From positions 9,145,366 to 9,209,365 of the forward strand of contig OZ024892.1 in NCBI GenBank assembly GCA_964017195.1: 64,000 nucleotides of DNA. Reading direction: 5' to 3'. Of this stretch, positions 26,201-48,910 are shown one piece after another. The notes beneath the pieces are model-generated. The model was not told the DNA's origin. It made no database searches and saw nothing but the letters and a program-made list of their open reading frames with translations. The translations under genes were made by a program, and so were the position numbers. Origin of the DNA: Siderastrea radians. Lineage: Eukaryota > Cnidaria > Anthozoa > Scleractinia > Rhizangiidae. Position 1 is the stretch's first letter. The number at the start of each line of letters is the position of its first letter.

Positions 26201-29200
26201 GAATGTATAACGGAGTAGGGGGGTCCGGGGGCATTCTCCCCCGGGAAAATTTGAATTTTTAGAACCTTAGAAACACTATTTTTGGCCCTCTGGCACTGAT
26301 GTTTGCATTATTACAGAAGCTGTCACTACTAAACTTACAGGCAATTTTTTTGGTGACCCCCCCTTTACACACCATATTTTTTCGGCTGCCCCCCCCCTTT
26401 GAAGCCATATTTTTTTACATGCCCCCCCTCAAATCCCACCAGCCCCCCCTACCTCATAAAAAATGAACGGTCCCTAATAAGAAAAAATGTTTAACAGAGA
26501 TGTAGCATGAAACTATGGTTTGGAAAGTTGTTGCTACAATACGATTAGCGAGCAAAATGAAAACACAACGAAAGCCAAATAAACTCAACTAATTTCTCCG
26601 CATCTTTCCAAACGCCGTCCGTGTTCTTCCCTTCCATGAAGTATCGATTCAATATCTGCATGTCTCCTGACTGAATGGATGATTTGTGTTTTGGTTTCGC
26701 ATTGTTTTCTTTCGTAAATAGCTTGGCCTTCGCTTCAAACATTTTGTTGGCAGACATGAATTCGCTGTCTTGCAAAATGTTTATGTTTCGGCTGAGTGGA
26801 GCACAGGTTAGATGGCGATGAATGGCCGCTCTAATTCCAGTCAATGCACTTGGAGTTAATGCTTGGCCTTTCTCTGTTTTCACTTCAGCGAAGAACTTTC
26901 GCAGAATTTCACTCAAGTCCGTTGCACTTACTGTTTTGAGATCCACTGTAATTTTTCTTTTCTCACACCATTTCTCGAACTTTTTTACTCCCCACTCAGT
27001 TGCTCTCTTGGGTTTTTCGCTTGAGCTTTTTGCTCAATTTCATCCAGTTGCTCGTTGTCTAAGTCCGAGTTTTGACTAGAAAAAAGTTCAAAATTTGGGA
27101 CTTCTTCCATTTTAAAATAAAATCTCCGAACGGCAAACGTTCACTACGCAAGCTGTTCGCACCTGAATGGTTTTCCCGCGTCAATAAACGTAACCTGATT
27201 GGTTAATATTCATCGGATGATGAACCGTGAACCAATCAGAAACAGGGCCGTAAATGCGTTTGCAGCCCGTCAAATTCACTATCGCCCGCCACTCACGCGT
27301 GTTTTCGTGAAGGCAGTTTCTTATTTGGCCGCGTATATTGATAATAATGGGCAGTTACATTTCTTTGTTGTTCAGTTGCTTGCTTCCGTTTGAAGGGACG
27401 TTTTCTCCCTGGCGAATTTTTAACGGGAGTGAAAATCGCACTTGCACAAAAGGCGTTTCACTCGTTTGGAGCTTAAAGGGGCAACGTCGTGGGGATTTGT
27501 GTGCGTTTTTGGTTCAAGACTGATCCGAAATTTTGAAAACTAACAGGAGGGTATTAATTAAAGAGAACATACCGTAAGCATTGTTTTTTTTTTCCAAGCC
27601 GCGAAGGAAGAAGGGGCAAACACCGGCCCAGTTGTTGTTGTTGTTTTTTTTTGCTTATTTTAAGTTTCTAAATGAAAATAGAATGATGTGTGGAGAGAGG
27701 AAACTCAGAAAAAAATTCTGAGTTCCAGATGGGATTTGAACCCACGACCTTCCGTACACTAGTCGGATGCTCTAACCACTGAGCTTAGCGATGGTCAGTT
27801 GTGGTCTGACACAACGACTGCATCGCGCAAGTCACATTGTGCCACTGAACACACACATTTAACTGCATCACGCAGTCACGTAGAATACTCTCGGAGTAAA
27901 TAAATGATATATATATTATTTGCCGGCCGGGAGGTCCGTATTGAGAAAAACTGTGCCAGAGGTCTTGAGTACGGCCCGAGGCCGCAGGCCGAGGGCCGTG
28001 CTCAAGACCGAGGGCACAGTTTTTCTCAATACGGACCGACCAAGGCCGGCAAATAATATTTTTATTTTTTTCTTGTTGTTTTTCAAAAGTTAAACGTGTC
28101 TTGTTGTTTTCGGAAAACAACGTTTTGCAAGCGCGCGTAAAATGAAACATGAAACGAAGCCGTTTGTGACACCAGAGCAGCAAAATACGCTTTTTTACTC
28201 TGTTAAAACTCAGAAATCACAGGAAGCAATATAACTAAAAGAAACCCCTTTATTTTCCCAAATTTCGATACATGTAGCTAACTCCTGCTCGATTTACTCA
28301 AATGTTTGTCGAAAGGGAAGAGGCGATTTACATTGTACAACCTTCGGTATTTTAACAAGAAATTTTGGAAAGAAAGTTTTTAACGACAATGTACAAAAAA
28401 TTTCAGAATTCTAAGTTTCGGAGAACGTTTTAAAGGTTTTAAAAACCCATTACAAATTTTTTGTTATTGACGTTCCGTTGACCGCGGTCAAGATCGGAAA
28501 ATTCCGCCCGCTCCCGGAACCAATCAGATTGCAGGATTTGGTTCATCTTGCCCGCTCACGCGCTGAGAAAAAAATAAAAGAAAAAGTTTCACCATGAAAA
28601 AACTAGTAGAGTAATTTTAGACGGACGTACCCTTTTTGGGTTTCCTTTGAGTGCAATGTGTCTTTTAGCTTTTTGAGGTTATACTAAAAATAGGTGGCAG
28701 CCCCTATAACCCGTTTTCTGTACTATAAAGCAACTAGGTGTTTTTTTCTTTCCCCTGGATGGGATGCTAGTCCATCACAGGATACCCAGCATAACGTGAC
28801 TAGAAGTATTACTACTCCCCCCGGATGGGATGCTAGTCCATCACAGGATACCCAGCATAAAGTGACTCGCATTATTGTGCTCAGCTTTTAAAACCAACAA
28901 AATTTGAGTCTTAAATGTAAACATCGCGCACATAAAATAGCTTTCCGGGCCCGAAAAGTTGTCGGGACTTTCGAGAAACGGGCCCCAGGTCCCCTTAACG
29001 GTCCGAATTTTGCTACAAGTATTCATGCACGAATTTTCCTCCATGTAAACGGACCGCTGAGATGTACAGCTTACGAATTTCCAAAAAGTTCTTGAAAAGT
29101 AAACCATTTTGTGTGAAGTGGCAACTTTTCTCTGTTTGCCTGGCTCACAATTTTGTCGGAACGTTTGTGAAAGTGCTATAAAAAAATTCAGTGTTTCAAG

Positions 29201-29729
29201 CTTTTGTATTCGTCGCGCGCGCGTTTCAGTGCCCATTTGGTTGTATTATGCTGTCGGTAGTAAGAAACAGAGCCAATGTCATAACAACAAAACCTTCATT
29301 GAAATAGCTTGTTCAGACCGTCAGTGGAGAATATTGATTCTGTTCTTTTTTAGTGAAGAATTCGACCGATATTTTCCCAGTACGGGTAAATCAATAACAT
29401 CTATTTGCTTCTGAACACAAGACAACATAAGTAAACAACACAAGTTATTATTTTCCAAAAAATATATATAAATCTCCCACCCCCCTATCTTCCAAAACAG
29501 ACATCGTGGGACGACTTCCGGTTGTGTTTATCCAGAGCTGCCGCGCGGTGTTAGCTTTGGGTGGCTTTGTTTTGTGGGCTTAGATTGACTTCATTGTTTT
29601 TGTTGATTACAGATCGGCGACCTTCAAAGCAGCCACAGTTCAGTAACAAAAGCTTTGGAGGGTTATCCGGATCACTCTGACAGCAAAGACGTGCTCAATC
29701 AACTCAAGGAAGATTTCGCTGCACTGTGA
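14254..29729 (+). CDS. TTC8: TTC8/BBS8, BBSome TPR subunit, complete
   Basis: TTC8 is one of eight BBSome subunits that move membrane proteins in and out of cilia. The 15 exons are 14254-14379, 14584-14704, 17932-17998, 18745-18861, 19262-19304, 20841-20930, 21126-21170, 21716-21801, 22320-22458, 23127-23186, 23499-23638, 23868-24039, 24519-24641, 25307-25390 and 29613-29729. All have GT/AG borders and total 509 aa plus stop, near the human length. Landmarks are KTRALTEQVYVDEVDVDEEG, the basic linker GRPGTMEQAIRTPRTA, DGPFINIAKLNLSKY, FEYIFHHENDV, KDWWWKVQLAKCYYR, then TPR repeats through NNLGVLEIRKGHTEQ. An in-frame TGA lies 24 nt before the ATG. Exon 1 (ending YDQ) joins directly to ASWCLKTRALTE. 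No counterpart of the roughly ten residues found there in some mammalian isoforms was seen. Intron 14 (4.2 kb) is packed with repeats. Confidence 0.95.
14958..15780. mobile_element. Element with TTTATTCG/AATAAA-rich ends in TTC8 intron 2
   Basis: The left end (GCCGTATTTTCTGG, then AAACGCCGG and repeated AAATAAATGCTGGG) is mirrored at the right end near 15680-15780 (AAATAAATGCCGGG, then a CGCTGGGAGC-type segment inverted, ending GAAAATGCGGTAC). Related family members are at 19538-19962 and 54765-55215. No protein is encoded. Confidence 0.6.
15783..17654. mobile_element. 1.9-kb element with CCCGTACGAAA ends and subterminal repeat arrays
   Basis: The ends are CCCGTACGAAA at 15783 and its inverse at 17654. 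Just inside each end lie about 270-300 bp full of short words such as CCAGCCTGAC, AGCCAGACA, CAAGAGC and their complements. They point inward in opposite orientation at the two ends (15795-16055 and 17360-17645). Such arrays are typical transposase-binding subterminal repeats. The middle (16060-17350) has no recognisable transposase. It lies in TTC8 intron 2, right next to the preceding element. Confidence 0.6.
17690..17865. repeat. Diverged direct duplication
   Basis: Two copies about 90 bp apart share AAAATCTGGGACC, then a TCCTCC/ATCCTG variable part, an ACAGAAAC word and AGTAGTTTA. They are preceded by a G-rich stretch (17670-17690). The block is just before TTC8 exon 3 (17932). Confidence 0.55.
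19538..19962. mobile_element. MITE of the TTTACTCGAGTAA family
   Basis: The left terminus ACTGTATTTACTCGAGTAAG and the right terminus, read inverted, ACCGCATTTACTCGATTAAG form the inverted repeats. The flanks inside contain repeated GGCGGCGCTTA/TTCGAGGG words. It is about 425 bp, in TTC8 intron 5. A related copy is at 54765-55215 in ABCC10. Confidence 0.75.
19965..20450. repeat. Dispersed repeat, inverted partner at 50790-51240
   Basis: Segments here (GGACTCACCCC, CCAGACCAAAACCAATGAGT, GACCTCGTCCC, GACATCAAATAC, AACATGGCGGCATT, AGGATGCATGCCATA) appear in reverse order and orientation at 50790-51240. The family is at least 450 bp and has no obvious protein. Confidence 0.75.
21285..21550. repeat. 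Pyrimidine/C-rich low-complexity tract
   Basis: A G-run at 21293-21320 is followed by repeated CCCGCTTCCTG, CTCCTGCC and TCTCCCGCC words on the plus strand. Both strands have open frames because stop codons are depleted by composition. It is in TTC8 intron 7. Confidence 0.7.
22463..22505 (+). repeat. Triplicated GGCTCCCTGTTCT unit at a TTC8 donor
   Basis: GGCTCCCTGTTCT occurs three times in tandem (13-14 bp period) starting 5 bp after the exon 9 end at 22458. It lies directly against the 5' splice site and could influence it; this is inference only. Confidence 0.8.
24868..25157. mobile_element. MITE with CCAAT-rich interior, TTC8 intron 13
   Basis: The left end (AGAGCGCTTTTCAAATGAGTGT) is mirrored by the right end near 25128-25155 (AACACTCATTTCAAAACTGCTCT). 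Inside are several AACCAATCAGA and ATTGGT motifs and GGCGCGAAGCGCGGGAAAACTTG. Related segments occur at 29790-29920, 58130-58300 and 60630-60810, so this is a family with conserved CCAAT and TTTCCCGCGCTTG modules. Confidence 0.65.
25491..25625. repeat. Fold-back repeat, 58-bp arms
   Basis: The left arm (AATCACATGACTTTT through AGTAGCATCATTTGC) is a near-perfect inverse of the right arm (GCAAATGATGCTACGAG through AAAAGTCATGTGATT). The loop is GCCCGAGCGGAGCGAGGGT. It lies in TTC8 intron 14, 100 bp after exon 14. Confidence 0.9.
25671..26475. mobile_element. G-run MITE with inverted ends, TTC8 intron 14
   Basis: The left end is AGGGACCCTTCATTTTTTAT, then a G-run and GCTGGTGGGATTTGA. The right end, read inverted, is AGGGACCGTTCATTTTTTAT, then a G-run and the same GCTGGTGGGATTTGA. 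The 805-bp interior has several C-run blocks. A diverged relative bounds 51495-54039 in ABCC10. Confidence 0.8.
26545..27111 (-). pseudogene. Crypton-type (KIAA1958/DUF3504-like) recombinase N-terminal fragment
   Basis: The minus strand encodes ATEWGVKKFEKWCEKRK, VDLKTVSATDLSEILRKFF, TGIRAAIHRHLTCAPL, NILQDSEFMSANKMF and KHKSSIQSGDMQIL. This is the conserved N-terminal part of KIAA1958-like proteins that derive from Crypton tyrosine-recombinase transposons. An upstream acidic start (ATG at 27111) is joined only through a frameshift near 27020, and the frame stops at 26545 before the recombinase core. It is therefore a broken copy on the strand opposite to the host gene TTC8, inside intron 14. 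Confidence 0.75.
27716..27790 (-). repeat. tRNA-derived SINE head (Thr-like)
   Basis: On the minus strand AGCTCAGTGGTTAGAGC (A box) and GGGTTCAAATCCC (B box) are spaced as in a tRNA, and the anticodon loop region reads CTAGTGT. The acceptor stem does not pair, so this is a SINE or pseudogene rather than a working tRNA. Confidence 0.7.
27913..28059. repeat. Fold-back repeat, 65-70-bp arms
   Basis: The left arm ATATTATTTGCCGGCC...GGTCCGTATTGAGAAAAACTG is mirrored by CAGTTTTTCTCAATACGGACC...GGCCGGCAAATAATAT, with the middle GAGGCCGCAGGCCGAG. It lies in TTC8 intron 14 beside the tRNA-like SINE. Confidence 0.92.
28755..28870. repeat. Tandem duplication of a SINE-like segment (66-bp period)
   Basis: GGATGGGATGCTAGTCCATC and the following ACAGGATACCCAGCATAA occur twice, 66 bp apart. 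A diverged relative (CATGGGATGCTAGTCTAT) is at 55990 in ABCC10. The sequence belongs to a widespread short interspersed family; no coding content. Confidence 0.8.
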
Positions 29730-31128
29730 GCTGGCTATTGTGGTCCTCTGTACAGACGTGTATTATATAAAGCGGTTTTCACTTGACTGTCGTAAAACAC
29801 AAAACTCTGGCCAATCACAGTTAACGCAAATATTGCAACGAGCCAATCAGGACTCGAAGGAACGACATGCAAGCTGTGCCAGGCGCGGGAGAACTTGGAG
29901 CGGGTTCCAAGTTTGGGAAACACGCAACCGATGCCAAGTGTGGCAAAACGTACACTAAGCCGTGAACTTAGTAAGGCTATAAATTCTGATCGCAAATTGG
30001 TGTATTCTGCCTTCCGGCAATGCTCGTAACAATCGCGTTTTCTTCTTAAAATTCTGCTCGGGCAACGAAATTCTGCTCGAATTCTTTACGGTACAAAACT
30101 ACTTTCATGCTTCGCAGGTATTCATTGCGAACTGTATCTGCTAACTTCACCATGTTGGAATGTGTATATCTTTTGTGTCAGTTTTTTTTTCCGTTTTCGG
30201 CGCAAATTCTGCGCTGAAATGCGGTATTCTGCCGGCAGAATGCTCTCTGTCGCGGGTACTAAATTATGCTCGGAATTCTGCCTGCAGAATTTATCTAGGG
30301 GAAAAACCTAGTCACTGCTGGTTTAGTTTACCTCTGATTGGTCAGTAAACGTTCCTCAAGTTTCTTGTCTGTTTGATTCTAACCAATTATAATCATATAA
30401 AAATGCATATTCTCCGTATTGTATTCCATACACTTCTTATGGTACTAGTAAGAAGAATTTGTCTAAATATCAAGACATCTTATCCATGGTCGTCACTTTA
30501 TTCTCATCACTTGAATGTTTGAACAATTTAGTGATAATGTTAAGAGAAATTTCATTTTAAACACTGTTAGGGCTCAAACGATTAATAGTCAATCGAAAAC
30601 CGGTATATTTATTTCAAAAGTAAGTGCAGTGGGCAAGCTATATACTATAGCATTCTTGAATGAAATGTAAGATTGTCCAAGCGGCATGCACAACTTCGTG
30701 CACGAGGTTCAGTTCTTAAGAGACGGTCTTTATGACTTTGGATAGGGAATTGTTTTACGTGCCGTTCTTGCGATTGGTAGGCCGGGCACCTAAACCCGCA
30801 CTTTCTCTGGGCCGTAGTGATTCCTGTACAGTGTAAATATATACATAAAAATTGTTTTCTGATTGTATATATACATGTAAGGAGGACAGTGCTGCTTGTC
30901 AGGTAAGACCGTTTAAATCTGTTTAAATCTTCTTGGTCCGTAACTCAAGCGTACAGACTTGTTCCTAGTCGCTCCTTTTTTCGTGGGGATAGCCTGCAAG
31001 CGCTTGAGTATTAGGGGGCGCGCGGTGTTGGGGAACGCGCGATCGGAGGCGCAATGACATTCGCGACTTGGAGGGTGAGCGGGAACCACGCCCCAGTTTC
31101 CACGCTTGGAGTGTTTTGCAGTTTAGCA

Positions 31129-31186
31129 GATAATACCAGAAACTCATAAGGACTTGATTCAACTCCTTATGAGTTTCTGATAATAC
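31129..31186. repeat. 42-bp hairpin flanked by 8-bp direct repeats
   Basis: GATAATAC at 31129-31136 and again at 31179-31186 brackets 42 bp whose ends are perfect 15-bp inverted repeats (AGAAACTCATAAGGA / TCCTTATGAGTTTCT). The layout is that of a tiny insertion with a target duplication. Confidence 0.85.
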
Positions 31187-32269
31187 TCCGGGGTTGGTGG
31201 GAAGCTGTGATAACAGTCTAAAAGCTCTTCAGCTTCTGCCTTGTGTTGCTGTTCATTTCTCCTTTTTCCCAGCTGGAAATTGAAACTTGAACCAATATTT
31301 GGCCTTTTCGACGTACCGTTTTTAGTTACACTGAGTTGAAGCTATGGTTGTATAATGTCTGTCTAACAAGCAATAAACTCAGACCACAACAATTGTCTTG
31401 AAGTAAATTTATTTAGCAAAATACAATTCGCTTACACCTTTATCACAAGAAACAAGGAGGCGGTAAAATTTATTTTCTTAATTCTATGTACAAGAGTGTT
31501 TCTTAAATTAGTCTTTAAAGCCTTAGCGCTATAAAATACAATTATTTTCATTTACATCAAATTCTAAAATACAATAACATTATGAAACATTTAAATCAAC
31601 TGTGACCATTATATTCTGTCGCGCAAAAAAAGGTTCATGTTCTACCATCCCTTGTCCACAGTTTGTTATCCATTTGAGTGAAATTCCAACAATTTTTTAA
31701 GAGTTAAATAATAAAACCGTTTCTTTGAGTTACAGACTGTAATATTTGAACTATTAAGAAATCAAACTTGCTTGATTTAATCGAAATTGTCAAGCAAAAA
31801 CCACACACACAGAAAACAAACAAACAAAGAAAAAACGTTGAATAATGTTGCCACACAAGTGAACTTATACCAAAACAGCCTGGCATAACACCCTACGATG
31901 GCCATTCATTGCAATTTTCTATACGATCTTCCAAAGATTTCGGCATCCAAACACTTGCGAGAAAGTCCACTGCATAGAATGTTGTACAAGCCAATATTTT
32001 TGTGAGAGTTGTGTCGCAAATTTGGTTCCGAGACAAGAAGCATAAAATCAATATTGCCTAGTTTATAAAACAAACGAAGTTCTCGTTTCACAACTTGTTA
32101 CTTGGAGTCACAAAACAACGACTTGAAAAGACAGATTCGTAGATTTTAAATAGTCTAAAAAATAACTGCTCTTTCCAGCTATCACAATGTTTCATCGCAA
32201 GTGAGACGCCTGAACAAGCAGACGGAAAAGTCTATTCCAGATCCGGCTGAGATGTGCTTTCTGATAAGT

Positions 32270-32760
32270 GCGTATTCTAACTCCTTCTGATGGTCAAACG
32301 ATAGTGATATCAGTCTAAGTTGTGTTCCCTTCTGAGTCTGAATATCCTCACGTGTGACCATTTAAAAGAAAGCTACTGAGCAGTACTTTCCTGCGGTACT
32401 GTTTGTTATGCTGTTTAGGGTGGTTCTAACGGGAGTCCGAGGGTGACATCCTAGAGTGTGCTCACTCAAATGAAAGCTACTGAGCAGTACTTTCCTGTAG
32501 TTCTATTTATTATGAGTTAATTCCGTGGATGAAATCCCAAACGTGGATCATTCAAATAAAAGCTACTGAGCAGTACTTTCTTGTGGTACTGTTTATTATG
32601 CTGAACAGGGTGTTTCTAAGTTTTGAGTCTACGGATGAAATCCTAAAGTGTGACCATTGAAATGAAAGCTACTGAGCAGTACTTTCCTGTGGCGCTGTTT
32701 ATTATGCTGTACAAGGAGGTTCTTAAATTTGCTTCTGTGGATGAAATTCTGAATTGAAGC
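32270..32760. repeat. About 104-bp tandem repeat, four to five units
   Basis: AGCTACTGAGCAGTACTTTC recurs at 32371, 32475 and 32667, with a one-base variant at 32561. Each copy is followed by a TTTATTATGCTG-type segment and a GGATGAAAT segment. Spacings are 104, 86 and 106 bp. It lies in the TTC8-TTBK convergent spacer, possibly in a 3'UTR. Confidence 0.9.
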
Positions 32761-33067
32761 CGTGCAATTTGAGGTTATTCAACAGTTCCTTACTTAAATT
32801 CTTTTTAAAACGTTTTACCTTGGCAGTCTTAAGAGGTAAATAACACAACCATACGGAGAGTAGCTTGGATTATGGTTAAACCACATCAATAAAATTGTAA
32901 TTTTCCGCTTCGCTCAGGGATCTCCGTTGTGAGAAACAATGTGGTGCCACGAAAAAGCGGTTGCTTTCTCAGACCAATTTTTAAATAGTTTAAGTTAATA
33001 AATATAAACCTATATTTAGAATTCAATACAAACAAGGCACAGTTACATGTTACTGTCAAGATATAAA

Positions 33068-33271
33068 GGCTGGTTTCCATATGATCGCTATAATCGCTGG
33101 AAAAACATTCAGCAATCGTTGCGATTTTGTGGAAACCACTTCTTAGCGATCGTAACGATCACAGCAATCATGTGGAAACCAGCCTGTATGGAAAATGCTC
33201 AGCGATCAAAGTCGCAACGACCGCTCAACTTTTTTGGTAGCGATAGTAGAGATTATATAGAAACCAGCCTA
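33068..33271. mobile_element. About 205-bp MITE with GGCTGGTTTCCAT ends
   Basis: GGCTGGTTTCCATATGATCG at the left is matched by an inverted GGCTGGTTTCTATATAATC at the right. TAAA is directly repeated outside both ends. Two further inverted GGTTTCCACA/GCGATCG-like modules lie inside, so the element could fold on itself in several ways. Confidence 0.8.
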
Positions 33272-34023
33272 AAGGTGTTAACGTGACTCCAGAACAAGTT
33301 TTATACCAGGTCGAGTTTATCCCGGTTTCCTCTCGGTTTTGTATTTGTTTAATCACACAATTATTGTTACGAGTAATACCGGACCAAGTTCAACAAGGGA
33401 GTTTCAGAGTTTATACCCTCCTAACTGAGACTTACAAATCCAGGCCATTTTCCACGACCTAAATTTTGCCTTTTGTTTTGAGTAGCCCCGCAGCTCTTAA
33501 CAACCTCTAATTTCATTGGACCTTGGTATCACGCAGCTCTATTGTTTTCGGGGCTAGGGTCCATTGTTTTGTTGTTTGGTGTATTGTTTTGTCAGCAAAT
33601 CAGAGAAGACCTTGTAAGAGCTGCGACATCGCCCTTTGTTTTCAAAAAAAATGTCAAGTAGATCCACTTTGCGACCTCCTTATTTTCTCTATTTGATTTT
33701 CATCCACGAAAGAAAAAAAACAACAAAACAAAACAACAACTGCTGGATATAGTTTGTATACGTTGAACTTCATTTTTCATGACTTTTACGACAAACACGT
33801 TATTCCAAGACTTTCCAGACCTGGAAAATGAAATTATAAAATTCCATGACTTTCCAGGTTTTTCGTGACCCGTTCGAACTCTGAGCTATCCTGGATTGAG
33901 ATTTCTCCTTCCGGTATGAAGAGTCAAATCTGTAACATTATAACTCGGTATGCCTGTTCGTCCAAATCCCAGTTTTAGTTTTAGTCATTTTGTTCTGTAA
34001 TAAAACTGAAACCACCATAGACT

Positions 34024-35329
34024 GGTTCACACTTTAGTTGCATCGTGGGTAATCAGGGCAAGATGGCGGGAAATTCAAAGGTTTGTATCGGATTTTAGGG
34101 TATCAGTGTAAGTGGATTGACGATCTCTAGTTTTCGTGATTTTGCACGCGCGCTTTAAGCGAAACCCCAACAACCTATACATTTTCTGAAAGCTTATTAA
34201 ATTTTAAATCTCCCTATAACTTTATGGATTTCGTAAAGAAAAACCTCTTAAAAGATGCCGAAGACGGGGCAAAACCTGCGACGACAAATAGTATGTCAAA
34301 TGACAGGCCAAACGCGACTCCCGTTTGTCGCTGAAGTTATTCTAGCCTTCAAAACAGAACTTTCCTTAGTACAAACATAAGAGCTTTGTCCCTTTGGTCA
34401 AGATGATTTAAAGGCGACACAACTAAATTGATCAAGAGAGGGAACTCTCAAGCTGTGATACTGTTTGGAGGGTTTGACTTTCTTAAAGCCGTTTAAAATC
34501 TTTGTGCCATCTTCTGTCGACTGGAGTCTCTTCGGCTTCTTTGCCGAAGAAAACGGGAAAGAATTTCGCTCACGTTTTCTAGAAGGCTTAAAAAATTTTT
34601 AAAAAGCAAACTAAACGGAATCCTAACACGATAACGTATTTAAAAAAACACTCAGAGACAGATGCGCGCGTCCTTTTGCAATAGATGAAATCTAACACCG
34701 AAATACGCATTCACTTTTCGCATGATCGAAACGCGTGACAGCTTGCGATGCATTTTAATTAGTAATGACAGAAACTTGTCAAGAGTCAATTAGTGGCCAT
34801 TAAGTATTCAAAATACTTTTTTCCACTTTTCTCGAAAACTAAAAAAGCTTTTCTTTTCTCTCCTTTTAGAAAAAATAGATCATCCGCATCTCCATTTCAT
34901 TAGTTAAAAAATACTTTTTCGCCAAATTTCACCTATACTGATACGTTAAAGCCATTTGACACTTTCGCTTTGAAAAGTGTAACTTATGAATTCAAAGAAA
35001 CAATACACTAAATCTGGAGTGCATAGAAGTCCATGATCGGTTTTTCTAAAACTTGATTTCTCCCATACATTTTCTGTAATTTTTGTATGGTCGAATTACA
35101 GAAAATGTATTAGTGGGAGAAATCAAGTTTTAGAAAAACTGATCATGGACTTCAATGCATTCCAGATTTAGTGTATTGTTTCTTTGAATTCATAAGTTAC
35201 ACTTTTCAAAGAGAAAGTGTCAAACATATTAATTCAGGAAGAATTAGTTGGCTTTGAAATCCGATACAAACCTTTGAATTTCCCTCCATCTTGCCCTGAT
35301 TACCCATGATGCAACTAAGAGCGTGAACC
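34024..35329. mobile_element. 1.3-kb element with about 73-bp TIRs and a nested palindrome
   Basis: The left end (GGTTCAC, then TTAGTTGCATCGTGGGTAAT, AAGATGGCGGG, CAAAGGTTTGTATCGGATTT) is repeated inverted at 35255-35329 with few mismatches. A second, internal palindrome occupies 34955-35224. No transposase frame is visible. Confidence 0.85.
34955..35224. repeat. Near-perfect 270-bp palindrome
   Basis: The arms are about 125 bp. The left starts TTTGACACTTTCGCTTTG and the right ends CAAAGAGAAAGTGTCAAA. The loop is about 12 bp (TTTGTATGGTCG) at 35081-35092. Mismatches are few and scattered, so it is young or constrained by gene conversion. Confidence 0.93.
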
Positions 35330-36120
35330 GGTCCAAAAAACCAGTATATGGAAACGCGGGATAAAGTTTGCATCTGGTACCGAAAAAAAGGCATACTGGG
35401 ATCATGTTAACACACCTAGAAACGTTAAGAGTTTTACTCGAATTTTGTGAAATGTTTTCTTTTTGTCTGACCAACAAGACTGGAGATGAAACTTCTCTCA
35501 CTGTGTCCAAATTATGAATCAATTTAATCTGATCAGACTTGACAGTGATCTAAATTACATTTTTCCTCATTTGCCTAAGAGTACAAATTCAGACATGTAG
35601 GTTACGAGAATCTCAAGTCTGATAACCAATATATTATAAGACTCTTCCAGCTAAACAAGGAGACCTTCCAGCTTGATTACAGAGACGTAAGTTAAGAATA
35701 ACTTTGATAAATCAAATAAATAGCATAAAAATCATCCTTCTAAGAAATTTGCTTAAATTGTTGGAAATTACCCGAACCGTGAACCCACAAATTAGCGTTT
35801 TAAGAATTACGTATTCAATCTACTTAAGCAATTGCCCTGAATGTTACGATTTTTAAAATTTAGTGACATTGGGTTTATGCTGACAAACTTCCTTACCTCG
35901 CGAAAACGTTGTCTGCGGTACGTCACATTTTATTACGTTCATTGCGTGCGTATGTTTAAATTCTGCACGAATTTCAAAAGATCGGCAACATAAAAGGACA
36001 ACCGTATTAGTCTTTATTACCTATTTTCTTTCACGAACTAAGATACTTCTGCCACCTAGGTGAGAGAATCTGTTTAATTTAATTATCCTACATACTTAAA
36101 TCCATTTCATTCACCGACGC

Positions 36121-48910
<12,790 letters not shown>

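Larger units (their letters stand above)
29730..36120. other. Gene-free spacer between convergent TTC8 and TTBK
   Basis: It must include the 3'UTRs of both neighbours. It also contains a CCAAT-repeat relative (29790-29920), an AATTCTGC-rich patch (30040-30300), a diverged TTAA MITE (30380-30600), the hairpin insertion (31129-31186), the 104-bp tandem repeat (32270-32760), a TIR MITE (33068-33270) and a 1.3-kb TIR element (34024-35329). I found no conserved exon here. Confidence 0.65.

Noticed and set aside
27716..27790. A functional tRNA-Thr gene
   Set aside because: A and B boxes are present but the acceptor stem does not pair and the anticodon stem has a mismatch; a SINE is more likely.
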